Assembly: GCA_015492875.1 (NCBI GenBank)
Contig: WGEI01000260.1
Coordinates: 1-5,711, forward strand
Length of the DNA stretch: 5,711 nt
Direction: 5' to 3'
From: Anaerolineae bacterium
GTDB taxonomy: Bacteria > Chloroflexota > Anaerolineae > Aggregatilineales > Phototrophicaceae
Shown here: piece after piece, positions 1 through 5,499 of the stretch
Layout of the letters: the number at the start of each line of letters is the position of its first letter
Numbering within the stretch: position 1 is the first letter of the stretch
Position numbers and translations under genes: made by a program
The notes under the pieces: model-generated
What the model was told of the DNA's origin: nothing
Database searches by the model: none
The model's input: only the letters and a program-made list of their open reading frames with translations

Positions 1-285
1 GATTTGCGCTATACTGATTTGAGCCATGCCAACCTGTCTCACACCGATTTTTTCAAAACCAATTTGCAAGAGGCCATTTTAGCGGGTGCGGATTTGCGCG
101 GGGCGCAGATGATGATGGCTAATTTGGAGAATGCTAATTTACAAGGGGCGAACTTGCAGGGGGCGAACTTACAGGGGGCAAACTTGCAAGGTGCAGATTT
201 GCGCGGAACAGACTTGCAAGGGGCGAACTTACACCGCGCCAACTTACGCGGGGCGCGTTTGGATGATGCGATTTTTGACCGTCAA
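1..285 (+). repeat. 15-bp coding tandem repeats (pentapeptide units)
   Basis: Nineteen in-phase 15-bp units encode the pentapeptides. The tightest block is 136-195, four units all encoding NLQGA that differ mostly at synonymous third positions (TTA/TTG for Leu, CAA/CAG for Gln, GGG/GGT for Gly, GCG/GCA for Ala). A related unit lies at 211-225. Protein-level identity with DNA-level drift suggests unit duplication followed by selection on the protein. Confidence 0.9.
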
Positions 286-474
286 ACCATATTGCCAGAC
301 CGCCAAAAGTGGTCGCCTCGTGTGGCCTTAGCTGATTATCTGCGCGGCACTATCCCAGACTTCCCCGCCGGTGATGTGCCAATGCTCGATGCCGAACAGC
401 GCCTCGATAATGTGCAAATGTTTGATGATGAGCAAGACCCCGATGATATTGATGGTAGAATTAACCTCAACTAA
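1..474 (+). CDS. Pentapeptide-repeat protein, 5' end cut by window edge
   Basis: The frame is open from the first base, so the true start lies outside the window; 157 codons are visible before TAA. Residues 1-95 read as 19 consecutive five-residue units of the A(D/N)LxX type (DLRYT, DLSHA, NLSHT, then four NLQGA in a row, DLRGT, DLQGA), the signature of a right-handed quadrilateral beta-helix. At four units per turn, nearly five turns are seen. The repeats end in TILPDRQKW, a common closing tail in such proteins, followed by about 50 residues that are strongly acidic. Position 3 of the units lacks Cys, and no signal peptide or membrane segment is visible in this part. Function cannot be assigned: pentapeptide proteins range from DNA-gyrase protection to scaffolding, and nothing here picks one. 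The next gene is convergent. The family call is very secure; the role is unknown. Confidence 0.93.
   Translation, partial: DLRYTDLSHANLSHTDFFKTNLQEAILAGADLRGAQMMMANLENANLQGANLQGANLQGANLQGADLRGTDLQGANLHRANLRGARLDDAIFDRQTILPDRQKWSPRVALADYLRGTIPDFPAGDVPMLDAEQRLDNVQMFDDEQDPDDIDGRINLN
376..447 (+). repeat. Two-copy acidic 12-residue repeat in the C-terminal tail
   Basis: Codons 376-411 encode VPMLDAEQRLDN and codons 412-447 encode VQMFDDEQDPDD. Six of 12 positions are identical (V, M, D, E, Q, D) and others are similar (L/F, N/D). The unit lies outside the pentapeptide helix and makes up most of the acidic tail. Its purpose is unknown; an old 36-bp duplication is the simplest reading. Confidence 0.5.
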
Positions 475-503
475 TCCTGTTGACTTTTCCGTTTGCTAGC
501 AAA

Positions 504-2183
504 TTAATCTGGTTGTTTCAGCAGTAACGCGAGGCGCAAGCGCAGGGCGTTATTATCGGCGATGGCGATATCGAGGGCGATAGCGTCGACGAGGGCGCGC
601 AGCATTTCGGTATAGGGTTGGATGATGGCGGCTTCTGGCCAGCCGATGGCTTCGGTATCTAATAGCGTGAGTAGCCATTGGGTGGTTTGGGTGGCGCTAT
701 CGCCAATTAAAAAGAGCGAGGCGAGGGGCGCGGCCAAGCGGTAGGGGCGGGCGGCGAGGTAGGGCGCACTTTGGTTGAGGTGCGGGGCATCGCTGAAAAC
801 GGTTTGGCCGATGTTGCGCTCTAGCAGGAAAAATAGGCGTTCATCTGTGCCGAGCAGGAACGAACCTGCGGCAGTGTGGAAGAGCAGGGCGGGGCGCGGT
901 GCGGGCAGCATCAGCTGGCTAATTTCGATGGTGACATCCTCGCCCAATACGGCACTATCAGGGAGGGTGCGTTGCAGGTAGTCGAAGAGGTTTTGCGCTT
1001 GCTGGCTGTCGGTCACTTGTAGTAAGAGGCCGGGCTGGAGCGCGGCAATCAGCGATTGGTTACTGGGCGTTTGGGGCGGGCTATTGAGGAAAAAGGCATA
1101 ATCGCCAGTGCTCCATGAGTACAAATCGCCGTATAAATCAATGCCGAGCAAGGCTTGCAGGGTGCGGGAAAAGTCCTCTTCGATAGATTCGCGGCTACTG
1201 GTGGCGCTTAAACTGGCGACGAGGTCGGCGGCGAGGCCAACAAAGAGGCGCAGGTCATGGGCGAAGAGGGTGAGGGCGGCGTTTTGGGGCACGTAGGCCG
1301 CCAGCGTTTCTGAGTGCGTTTGGGTGATGGTGCGCTCGCCAGCGCGTAGCTGAACAGTGTCGATGAGCAGGGCGCGTATATCGTCCAACAGAATGCCGAT
1401 GGCGGCGCTCTGAATGGTCTCTGGGTTGAGGCCGAGCGCGGTCATGATGGCGCGGTCTTCTCGGTAAAGTTGCTCTGGGATGAAGGCGGGTGTATCAAAA
1501 TAGGCCAAAAGGTCATAGCCCTGCTCTGGCAGGCTGGCGATGGCTTGGCCGATGGTGGCGTTTGCAGCCAGTGTTGCGGCTTGTGGCGAATAGCTGTCGT
1601 CGTTAATAGCGAGGGTGATGCCTTGCGGGGCGAAGGAGAGGCTGATGGGCAGGGTGGCGGCGTGATAGATTGTGCCGCCAGCGAGGGGCTGGCCGCCGTC
1701 GTGTTGGCCAAGTAGCGCGGTGGCGAAGATGTTCTGAACGAAGCGCCCTAAAGCGATGTTGAGCGGGACAGCGATGTAGATTTTGGGGGTGGGATTGGCC
1801 ATATCCTTCGCGCCAATGGCCAGCATATCCGCGCCATAGGATTCTAGCGTATCGAGGGCGATGCCGAGCGCTTGACTGAGGACGGCGGGGTCAAGATATT
1901 GGGCGTTTGGGTCAATTAGGCGGACGATGAACGCTAATGATAGTTCCGTCTGGCTGAGGTCTGGCGGCAGGGCGGGGGAGATGTGGTCGGCGAGCGTTGC
2001 TAGCTGTTGGCGAAAGGGCGCATCGAGGCGGGTGGCGGCGAAGATTTCTACCCCATCGGGGATGAGCGCCTGTGCGCTGGTGATGCGTTCGGGCGTTAGG
2101 CGGTAGTAATCCTGTGCGGTGGCGGGCGCAACCGTGACGAGGGCGAAGGCGATGATGATGAGCCAGAAGTGAGTTTTCCGCAT
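504..2183 (-). CDS. Exported DUF3352-like protein of unknown function
   Basis: The 559-residue product begins with a Sec-type signal peptide: MRKTHF, a hydrophobic stretch to about residue 20, and a probable cut after ATA (21-23) before QD. The mature protein appears to have no cysteine. Two similar modules are visible. The first opens with ALIPDGVEIFAATRLD (39-54) and the second with LAAYVPQNAALTLFAHDLR (294-312), the 'proteins at D-A-hydrophobic' opening seen in DUF3352 proteins. Also typical are the block around DLYSWSTGDYAFFL (353-366), a ligand-free 'LLLQVTDSQQAQNLFDYL' segment (386-403), and SFLLGTDERLFFLLE followed by SDAPHL (441-469). The ATG at 2183 is preferred over an in-frame TTG at 2201, because AAGGA sits 7 nt upstream of it and the longer form would blur the signal peptide. 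It probably acts outside the membrane. No catalytic motif is seen. The family assignment is from recalled pattern, so moderate; export is well supported. Confidence 0.75.
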   Translation of the reverse strand: MRKTHFWLIIIAFALVTVAPATAQDYYRLTPERITSAQALIPDGVEIFAATRLDAPFRQQLATLADHISPALPPDLSQTELSLAFIVRLIDPNAQYLDPAVLSQALGIALDTLESYGADMLAIGAKDMANPTPKIYIAVPLNIALGRFVQNIFATALLGQHDGGQPLAGGTIYHAATLPISLSFAPQGITLAINDDSYSPQAATLAANATIGQAIASLPEQGYDLLAYFDTPAFIPEQLYREDRAIMTALGLNPETIQSAAIGILLDDIRALLIDTVQLRAGERTITQTHSETLAAYVPQNAALTLFAHDLRLFVGLAADLVASLSATSSRESIEEDFSRTLQALLGIDLYGDLYSWSTGDYAFFLNSPPQTPSNQSLIAALQPGLLLQVTDSQQAQNLFDYLQRTLPDSAVLGEDVTIEISQLMLPAPRPALLFHTAAGSFLLGTDERLFFLLERNIGQTVFSDAPHLNQSAPYLAARPYRLAAPLASLFLIGDSATQTTQWLLTLLDTEAIGWPEAAIIQPYTEMLRALVDAIALDIAIADNNALRLRLALLLKQPD

Positions 2184-2190
2184 AGCCAAT

Positions 2191-2195
2191 TCCTT
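2191..2195 (-). promoter_or_regulatory. Ribosome binding site that fixes the start at 2183
   Basis: The minus strand reads AAGGA, then 7 nt, then ATG (2183-2181). The upstream in-frame TTG at 2201 has no comparable site, so this decides the start of the DUF3352-like gene. Confidence 0.6.
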
Positions 2196-2236
2196 TTCCA
2201 ACAGTTCTCTAAGGCCAAACCCATAAACCGCGCGTA

Positions 2237-2265
2237 TTTATAGTACCATCTGCCCGCAGGGGCAA
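2237..2265 (-). promoter_or_regulatory. Candidate housekeeping promoter of the DUF3352-like gene
   Basis: On the minus strand TTGCCC (2265-2260) is followed by a 17-nt spacer and TATAAA (2242-2237). This matches the -35/-10 consensus at 4/6 and 5/6 positions with ideal spacing. A start near 2230 would give a leader of about 47 nt. It lies just past the hairpin that follows the oxidoreductase gene, which fits independent transcription. Confidence 0.45.
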
Positions 2266-2284
2266 GGCACACTCTTCATTATAT

Positions 2285-2326
2285 ATACGCCCAGCGGGGA
2301 GATTGGTTGTAGGGGGCTGGGCGTAT
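2285..2326 (-). terminator. Hairpin after the oxidoreductase gene, no U-tract
   Basis: A perfect 11-bp inverted repeat (ATACGCCCAGC at 2285-2295, GCTGGGCGTAT at 2316-2326) encloses a 20-nt loop and begins 16 nt after the stop codon of the gene ending at 2343. The transcript after the stem is AU-rich (ATATAATG) but has no U-run, so this is an atypical terminator or a 3'-end stabilising stem. The loop is C-rich on the transcript. Confidence 0.55.
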
Positions 2327-2342
2327 TCGTTTACTAAGTGCG

Positions 2343-3371
2343 CTAGAGCACCAACTCGGCCATCAAACGTACGGCCTCAATGTCGTAGGTCATCAAGTTG
2401 AGCGTGGTGACGGGGCTATCTTTCCAACGGGAAAGGCGCTCTTTGATGCGGCCTGCGGGTCCAACGAGGGCGACATCGTCAATGAGCGCTTCGGGAACGG
2501 CCATGACGGCGCCGGCTTTATCGCCACTGAGGTATTTGTCTTGAATATCGTGGGCAGCGCCTTCATAGCCGAAGCGGCAGGCGAGGTCAAAGTAAAAGTT
2601 TTTGCCACGCGCGCCCATGCCGCCAATATAGAGCGCAAGGACAGGGCGAACGGCGTTATAGCAAGTTTCCAGGTCATCGCCGAGCACGATTTGCACGCTG
2701 GGCGCAACATCGAAGTTATGTAGCCCCTTATCGCCATCGGCACGGGCGAAGCCTTCTGCTAGCGCTTCCTTATATATATCAAAGCGCTCTGGCGAGAAGA
2801 AGATGGGCAGCCAGCCGTCGGCAATTTCGGCGGTGAGGGCGACGTTCTTGGGGCCGATGGCGGCGAGATAGATGGGAATATCGGGGCGGCCATGAATGAT
2901 GCTTTTCAGTGGCTTGCCGAGACCAGTGGCATCTTCGCCATGATAGGGGATTTGGTAGTATGCGCCATCGAACTGTAGCGGTTTTTCGCGGGCGAAGATT
3001 TGGCGGACGATGGCGACATATTCGCGGGTACGGGTGAGGGGGCGGCCATAGGATTGGCCATGCCAGCCTTCGACGACTTGCGGGCCACTGAGGCCAAGCC
3101 CTAACAACATGCGCCCGCCGCTGAGTTGGTCGAGCGTCATGGCGGTCATAGCGGTCATAGCGGGGGTGCGGGCGGGCATTTGCATAATCGCCGTGCCCAG
3201 ATGGATGCGTTCGGTCTGTGCGCCAATCCATGCCAGCGGGGTGACGGCGTCTGAGCCATAGGCTTCGGCAGTCCAGACGGCATAATAGCCCAAACGGTCG
3301 GCCTCTTTAATCATGTCCATCGGAAGTTCAATTTTGGCGCCGGAATAGCCGGCCATAATGCCTAAACGCAT
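2343..3371 (-). CDS. Luciferase-like F420-dependent oxidoreductase (Rv3520c-type)
   Basis: The 342-residue product is full length for the bacterial luciferase-like (LLM) TIM-barrel superfamily, which uses F420 or flavin to move hydride to or from organic substrates in the cytosol. Sequence marks in order: an N-terminal strand MRLGIMAGY; TAEAYGSDAVTPLAWIGA (34-51); an HLGTAIMQMPARTP block (57-70); TLDQLSGGRMLLGLGLSGPQ (79-98), the LLM phosphate-binding signature; VVEGWHGQ (99-106); RTREYVAIVRQIF (114-126); IPIYLAAIGPKNVALTAEIADGWLP (165-189); and ALYIGGMG (246-253). The GSDA and SGPQVVEGW segments match, from memory, the TIGR03559 / mycobacterial Rv3520c group, hence F420 rather than FMN as the likely cofactor. 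The substrate is unknown. The ATG has AAGGAG 6 nt upstream. The only promoter hint is TATACT (3418-3413, minus) without a good -35. No F420-biosynthesis gene is in the window. Confidence 0.9.
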   Translation of the reverse strand: MRLGIMAGYSGAKIELPMDMIKEADRLGYYAVWTAEAYGSDAVTPLAWIGAQTERIHLGTAIMQMPARTPAMTAMTAMTLDQLSGGRMLLGLGLSGPQVVEGWHGQSYGRPLTRTREYVAIVRQIFAREKPLQFDGAYYQIPYHGEDATGLGKPLKSIIHGRPDIPIYLAAIGPKNVALTAEIADGWLPIFFSPERFDIYKEALAEGFARADGDKGLHNFDVAPSVQIVLGDDLETCYNAVRPVLALYIGGMGARGKNFYFDLACRFGYEGAAHDIQDKYLSGDKAGAVMAVPEALIDDVALVGPAGRIKERLSRWKDSPVTTLNLMTYDIEAVRLMAELVL

Positions 3372-3377
3372 GAGGTG

Positions 3378-3383
3378 CTCCTT
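3378..3383 (-). promoter_or_regulatory. Strong Shine-Dalgarno of the oxidoreductase gene
   Basis: The minus strand reads AAGGAG, then 6 nt, then ATG at 3371. This is the best ribosome binding site in the window and supports the chosen start, which also coincides with the conserved N-terminal strand of the family. Confidence 0.7.
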
Positions 3384-3537
3384 GTTGTAAAGCGCAATAG
3401 TTTGTTAGGTGGAGTATACCGCGAGGTGGGAGAAGCTGCTGTAACAGTGTCCTGAACGCTTTGCACATCTGCTGCAGAGGGAGAGGAGAGCGGAAGTGAT
3501 GGGGTGTGGCGTCAGGCTTTGTATATCGAGGGGCGGA

Positions 3538-3581
3538 AGGTCAGATGAGGGCTTCGAAGAGAGCGCGTTTTCACCTGACCT
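3538..3581 (-). terminator. Hairpin after the secreted-protein gene, no U-tract
   Basis: The minus-strand transcript can pair AGGUCAGGUGA (3581-3571) with UCAUCUGACCU (3548-3538): 11 pairs including one G-U, around a 22-nt loop. On the plus strand the same position is an A-C mismatch, so the stem is better on the minus transcript. It starts 15 nt after the stop codon at 3597. The 3' flank is UCCGCCCC, with no U-run. Confidence 0.45.
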
Positions 3582-3596
3582 GTGGAGATTGTGTTA

Positions 3597-4709
3597 TCAC
3601 TCAAAATTTATGCCGAAGCGGACGGAATATACACTATCATCGAAGACATAGCCTTCAAGGTTATCCCATATCCAACATTTGGGGAAACGAGGATAATTGA
3701 TACGCAAAACCAGTAGTTCACTTTCGCCTTGTCTTCCCATGGAGGTAATAGTGAGTGGGATATAGCTGTATTTGTTATCGGGTGTGGCAGCGACGTAGAG
3801 AACATTATCGCCAGAAGGGGTAATTGGCACTTGTTCACCGTCGATTAAGGCGATAATAGCGAAGGGGGAATTTTGTGGTTCGATGCCATGTTCAGATAAT
3901 CTTCCGACATTCTCCATGTAACCGCCTATTGCGTAAAAATCTAGCTTGTCTCGAACGGTTTTATAAACATCACCATCAGCCCATGCAGTTAAAGCTCTTT
4001 CCGTACTTAGTGAGAGATTAATGTAGCCCGGGTTGAGGAAGTTTCTGCGGCTATCTGGCTCTAACAGATTATATGCTTGTGTGGGGAAGGTGGGGTTATC
4101 GCCAACGACCAGTGTCACCCGAAAAGGAAAGGTAATGACAGAACCAGACGGGTAAAGTTCTTCTCGTGATTCGCCCAAGACAATGAATTCATGAATACCA
4201 GGAGATAAAGGTGGCAAGTGAAATTCAAAAGAAGTGCGATCACCAGGGTTCATTGTGATGTCGTAATAAATCCCTGTTTCGTTATCAAAAGCCGAAATTT
4301 GCTGCTCATCAAGAAATACATAATAGCGTAAGTTTACCGAATACCCTGTTTCGGGCAGGAGGTAGAGATGAAAAGTGGCTGTAGTGGGCACGTCGGCGTT
4401 AATTTGGTAGGTAAAATACCCCAGATTTGCTTCTACTCCAGATATATGTTCGGGCATCATGCCATACCCCATCCCTGTTGCAATAGGTGGGTCAGAAAGA
4501 AACTCATTAATGGACATCGGAGGTAGCTTAGGAGGTGGGCAGAAGCTGCCATCTGGTTGAGGGGCAATGCCTAAACTAGCGGGAGAGTGTTCAATAATAA
4601 TGATTGTTTCATCCTGTGAATGGGTGTGAGGGATGGCTAGCCAAATGATTAACGTGATAGTGGAAATAGTTGACAGCCTGATGAGTTTTATAAAGCGAGA
4701 CCTTTTCAT
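3597..4709 (-). CDS. Secreted protein of unknown function
   Basis: The product has 370 residues and is not recognised. The N-terminus (MKRSRFIKLIR, then hydrophobic residues 12-27) and HTHS before QD (about 28-33) form a likely Sec signal peptide, or an uncleaved anchor. The mature part is rich in aromatic and beta-strand-like stretches, for example FHLYLLPETGYSVNLRYYVF and FEFHLPPLSPGIHEFIVLGE, suggesting beta-sandwich folding. It has a Pro-rich segment after the signal (C57-PPP). It has two cysteines, C57 and C345, near the two ends, which could form one disulfide outside the cell. No catalytic motif, lipobox or LPxTG sorting signal is seen. The ATG at 4709 is preferred to the in-frame ATG at 4748 because AGGAG lies 10 nt upstream and only this start puts the basic n-region at the terminus. 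GC is lower than in the genes to the left. It is divergent from the ECF sigma gene and may belong to its regulon (inference). Confidence 0.8.
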   Translation of the reverse strand: MKRSRFIKLIRLSTISTITLIIWLAIPHTHSQDETIIIIEHSPASLGIAPQPDGSFCPPPKLPPMSINEFLSDPPIATGMGYGMMPEHISGVEANLGYFTYQINADVPTTATFHLYLLPETGYSVNLRYYVFLDEQQISAFDNETGIYYDITMNPGDRTSFEFHLPPLSPGIHEFIVLGESREELYPSGSVITFPFRVTLVVGDNPTFPTQAYNLLEPDSRRNFLNPGYINLSLSTERALTAWADGDVYKTVRDKLDFYAIGGYMENVGRLSEHGIEPQNSPFAIIALIDGEQVPITPSGDNVLYVAATPDNKYSYIPLTITSMGRQGESELLVLRINYPRFPKCWIWDNLEGYVFDDSVYSVRFGINFE

Positions 4710-4719
4710 AAGATACTCT

Positions 4720-4724
4720 CTCCT
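4720..4724 (-). promoter_or_regulatory. Ribosome binding site that fixes the start at 4709
   Basis: AGGAG on the minus strand lies 10 nt before ATG (4709-4707). The alternative ATG at 4748 is preceded by an AT-rich stretch without a purine-rich site, so the shorter protein is chosen. Confidence 0.55.
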
Positions 4725-4732
4725 ATTTAGGC

Positions 4733-4757
4733 GGAACGTCCCATTCATATAGACGTT
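4733..4757 (+). promoter_or_regulatory. Candidate ECF-type promoter for the sigma factor gene
   Basis: GGAAC (4733-4737), exactly 16 nt, then CGTT (4754-4757) matches the general form of many ECF-dependent promoters (GGAAC, N16-17, CGTC/CGTT). It points toward the ECF sigma gene; a start near 4765 would leave a leader of about 135 nt. The same bases contain the inverted repeat AACGTC-N11-GACGTT (4735-4740, 4752-4757), so a dimeric repressor site is an alternative. The GG before AAC is present only in the plus orientation. The site falls in the 5' leader region of the divergent secreted-protein gene. Confidence 0.4.
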
Positions 4758-4808
4758 AACAACTTAATTTTTACTGCTATAAAAAAATAATATGGCAGAA
4801 TATTTTGT

Positions 4809-4825
4809 ATAACATGCACAGTTAT
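4809..4825. repeat. Short dyad ATAAC-N7-GTTAT in the divergent intergenic region
   Basis: A 5-bp inverted repeat with a 7-nt centre (ATGCACA) lies about midway between the two divergent starts. It has the size of a small operator, but a match this short in AT-rich DNA can arise by chance. The rest of 4710-4900 is AT-rich (an A7 run at 4781-4787) and shows no gene. Confidence 0.2.
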
Positions 4826-4881
4826 GCTTGCTTGGGTGGGGGATTGGTTTTAGTGTTAGAATTGAGTTTAATGAAGATATT

Positions 4882-4887
4882 TATAAT
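4882..4887 (+). promoter_or_regulatory. Consensus -10 hexamer just upstream of the sigma gene
   Basis: TATAAT is a perfect -10 match 13 nt before the ATG at 4901. No good -35 sits at 16-18 nt; TTGAGT (4862-4867) leaves only a 14-nt spacer. If used, the start would be near 4894 and the mRNA almost leaderless, which fits the lack of a clear ribosome binding site. The local AT-richness makes chance plausible. Confidence 0.25.
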
Positions 4888-4900
4888 GAAAGATTAAGAG

Positions 4901-5464
4901 ATGGACAAAGAAGCTATTTGTGAACAAGAACTCGTAGAGCAAGCTAGCTTCAATCATGCTGCATTTGAGATGGTGTATAAGCGATATTTTGATCGCATAT
5001 TTCGCTATGTGGCCGCACGGGTAGATCACCCGCAGGATGTTGAAGATTTAGTTGCCGAAATTTTCATGCGGGTTTTTAAGGCGTTGTCGAGATGCCATAA
5101 TCAACATGAACAGAGCTTTTCCGCTTGGGTGTTCACCATCGCCCGACATATGATTGCTGATTATTATCGCAAGAGGGGGCGTGAGCCGCAGGAAATAGCA
5201 CTCGACAGGGTGGCTGATACATCAGCATCAAATGGCGACCCGAAAAAGCTGGTTATTGCTTATGAGAATGATGCTGAATTTCAGCAATTATTGCTTTTTT
5301 TACCACAACGCCAACGCGAGATAATTATCTTGAGATTTTTTAATGGGATGAGAAACAAGGAAATTGCGATAGCGCTACAAATTGACGAGCGCACAGTAGC
5401 CGCTCATCTAAGCAAAGGGCTGAAAAGTTTATATCACCGTATCCATTCAGTTCGTTGCTTATAA
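4901..5464 (+). CDS. ECF-family (group 4) RNA polymerase sigma factor
   Basis: The 187-residue product has the normal two-domain size of an ECF sigma factor, which directs RNA polymerase to a small set of promoters. Region 2 spans about 20-92: AFEMVYKRYFDRIFRYVAARV, the core-binding DVEDLVAEIFMRVFKAL (46-62), and the -10 recognition part SAWVFTIARHMIADYYRKR (74-92). A variable linker follows (93-124). Region 4 spans about 125-183, with LPQRQREIIILRFF (134-147) and the helix-turn-helix MRNKEIAIALQIDERTVAAHLSKGLKSL (150-177) that reads the -35. The start is fixed because an in-frame TAA at 4895 blocks extension and the family begins at this distance from region 2. There is no clear Shine-Dalgarno. 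No anti-sigma factor gene follows; the next gene is on the other strand. How it is held inactive is therefore not shown here. GC is near 48% in a sampled stretch, lower than in the left flank. The family call is secure; the ECF subgroup is not assigned. Confidence 0.95.
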   Translation: MDKEAICEQELVEQASFNHAAFEMVYKRYFDRIFRYVAARVDHPQDVEDLVAEIFMRVFKALSRCHNQHEQSFSAWVFTIARHMIADYYRKRGREPQEIALDRVADTSASNGDPKKLVIAYENDAEFQQLLLFLPQRQREIIILRFFNGMRNKEIAIALQIDERTVAAHLSKGLKSLYHRIHSVRCL

Positions 5465-5466
5465 TT

Positions 5467-5490
5467 GCGCTGTAGTTCCCCCCACAGCAC
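5467..5490 (-). terminator. Short hairpin between the convergent sigma and epimerase genes
   Basis: On the minus transcript GUGCUGU (5490-5484) pairs with ACAGCGC (5473-5467): seven pairs including one U-G, around a 10-nt G-rich loop, starting 9 nt after the epimerase stop codon and followed by AAUUAU. On the plus strand five pairs remain, starting 4 nt after the sigma factor stop. It may serve both convergent transcripts, but it is short and lacks a U-run. Confidence 0.35.
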
Positions 5491-5499
5491 TGCAAAACT

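Noticed and set aside
39..242. Minus-strand open frame with a Cys/Lys-rich repetitive product (CKFAP units)
   Set aside because: It is the reverse reading of the 15-bp pentapeptide repeats, which keep any frame open and periodic; the plus strand gives the canonical family.
1..285. Regular short repeats that could suggest a CRISPR array or minisatellite
   Set aside because: The period is 15 bp with no spacers, in frame with a clear pentapeptide protein.
439..471. EF-hand-like calcium loop in DPDDIDGRINLN at the end of the pentapeptide protein
   Set aside because: The D-x-D-G-x-I core is present, but the first ligand position is Pro and the protein ends before position 12, so a working loop is unlikely.
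467..488. Weak hairpin TCAAC-N7-GTTGA followed by CTTTT at the end of the pentapeptide gene
   Set aside because: A 5-bp AT-containing stem overlapping the stop codon with a four-T run is too weak to call a terminator.
492..503. Perfect 12-bp palindrome TTTGCTAGCAAA between the convergent pentapeptide and DUF3352-like genes
   Set aside because: It has no room for a loop beyond a 4-bp stem and no U-run, so it is not a convincing terminator; a protein site cannot be supported from one copy.
1470..1715. Plus-strand 81-codon frame inside the DUF3352-like gene, and similar frames at 775-981, 1108-1296 and 1442-1711
   Set aside because: These are overlapping frames in GC-rich coding DNA with no ribosome binding sites and no family resemblance.
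3130..3170. Tandem ATG-ACC-GC-type micro-repeat (MTAMTAMT) in the oxidoreductase
   Set aside because: The length of this segment equals that of the recalled Rv3520c homologue, so there is no expansion; it is a chance run in a conserved Ala/Met-rich helix.
3506..3700. Plus-strand 64-codon open frame with a GTG start in the gap after the oxidoreductase gene
   Set aside because: It runs antisense over the conserved-looking 3' end of the secreted-protein gene, has no ribosome binding site, and its product has no recognisable features; it is best explained as a shadow.
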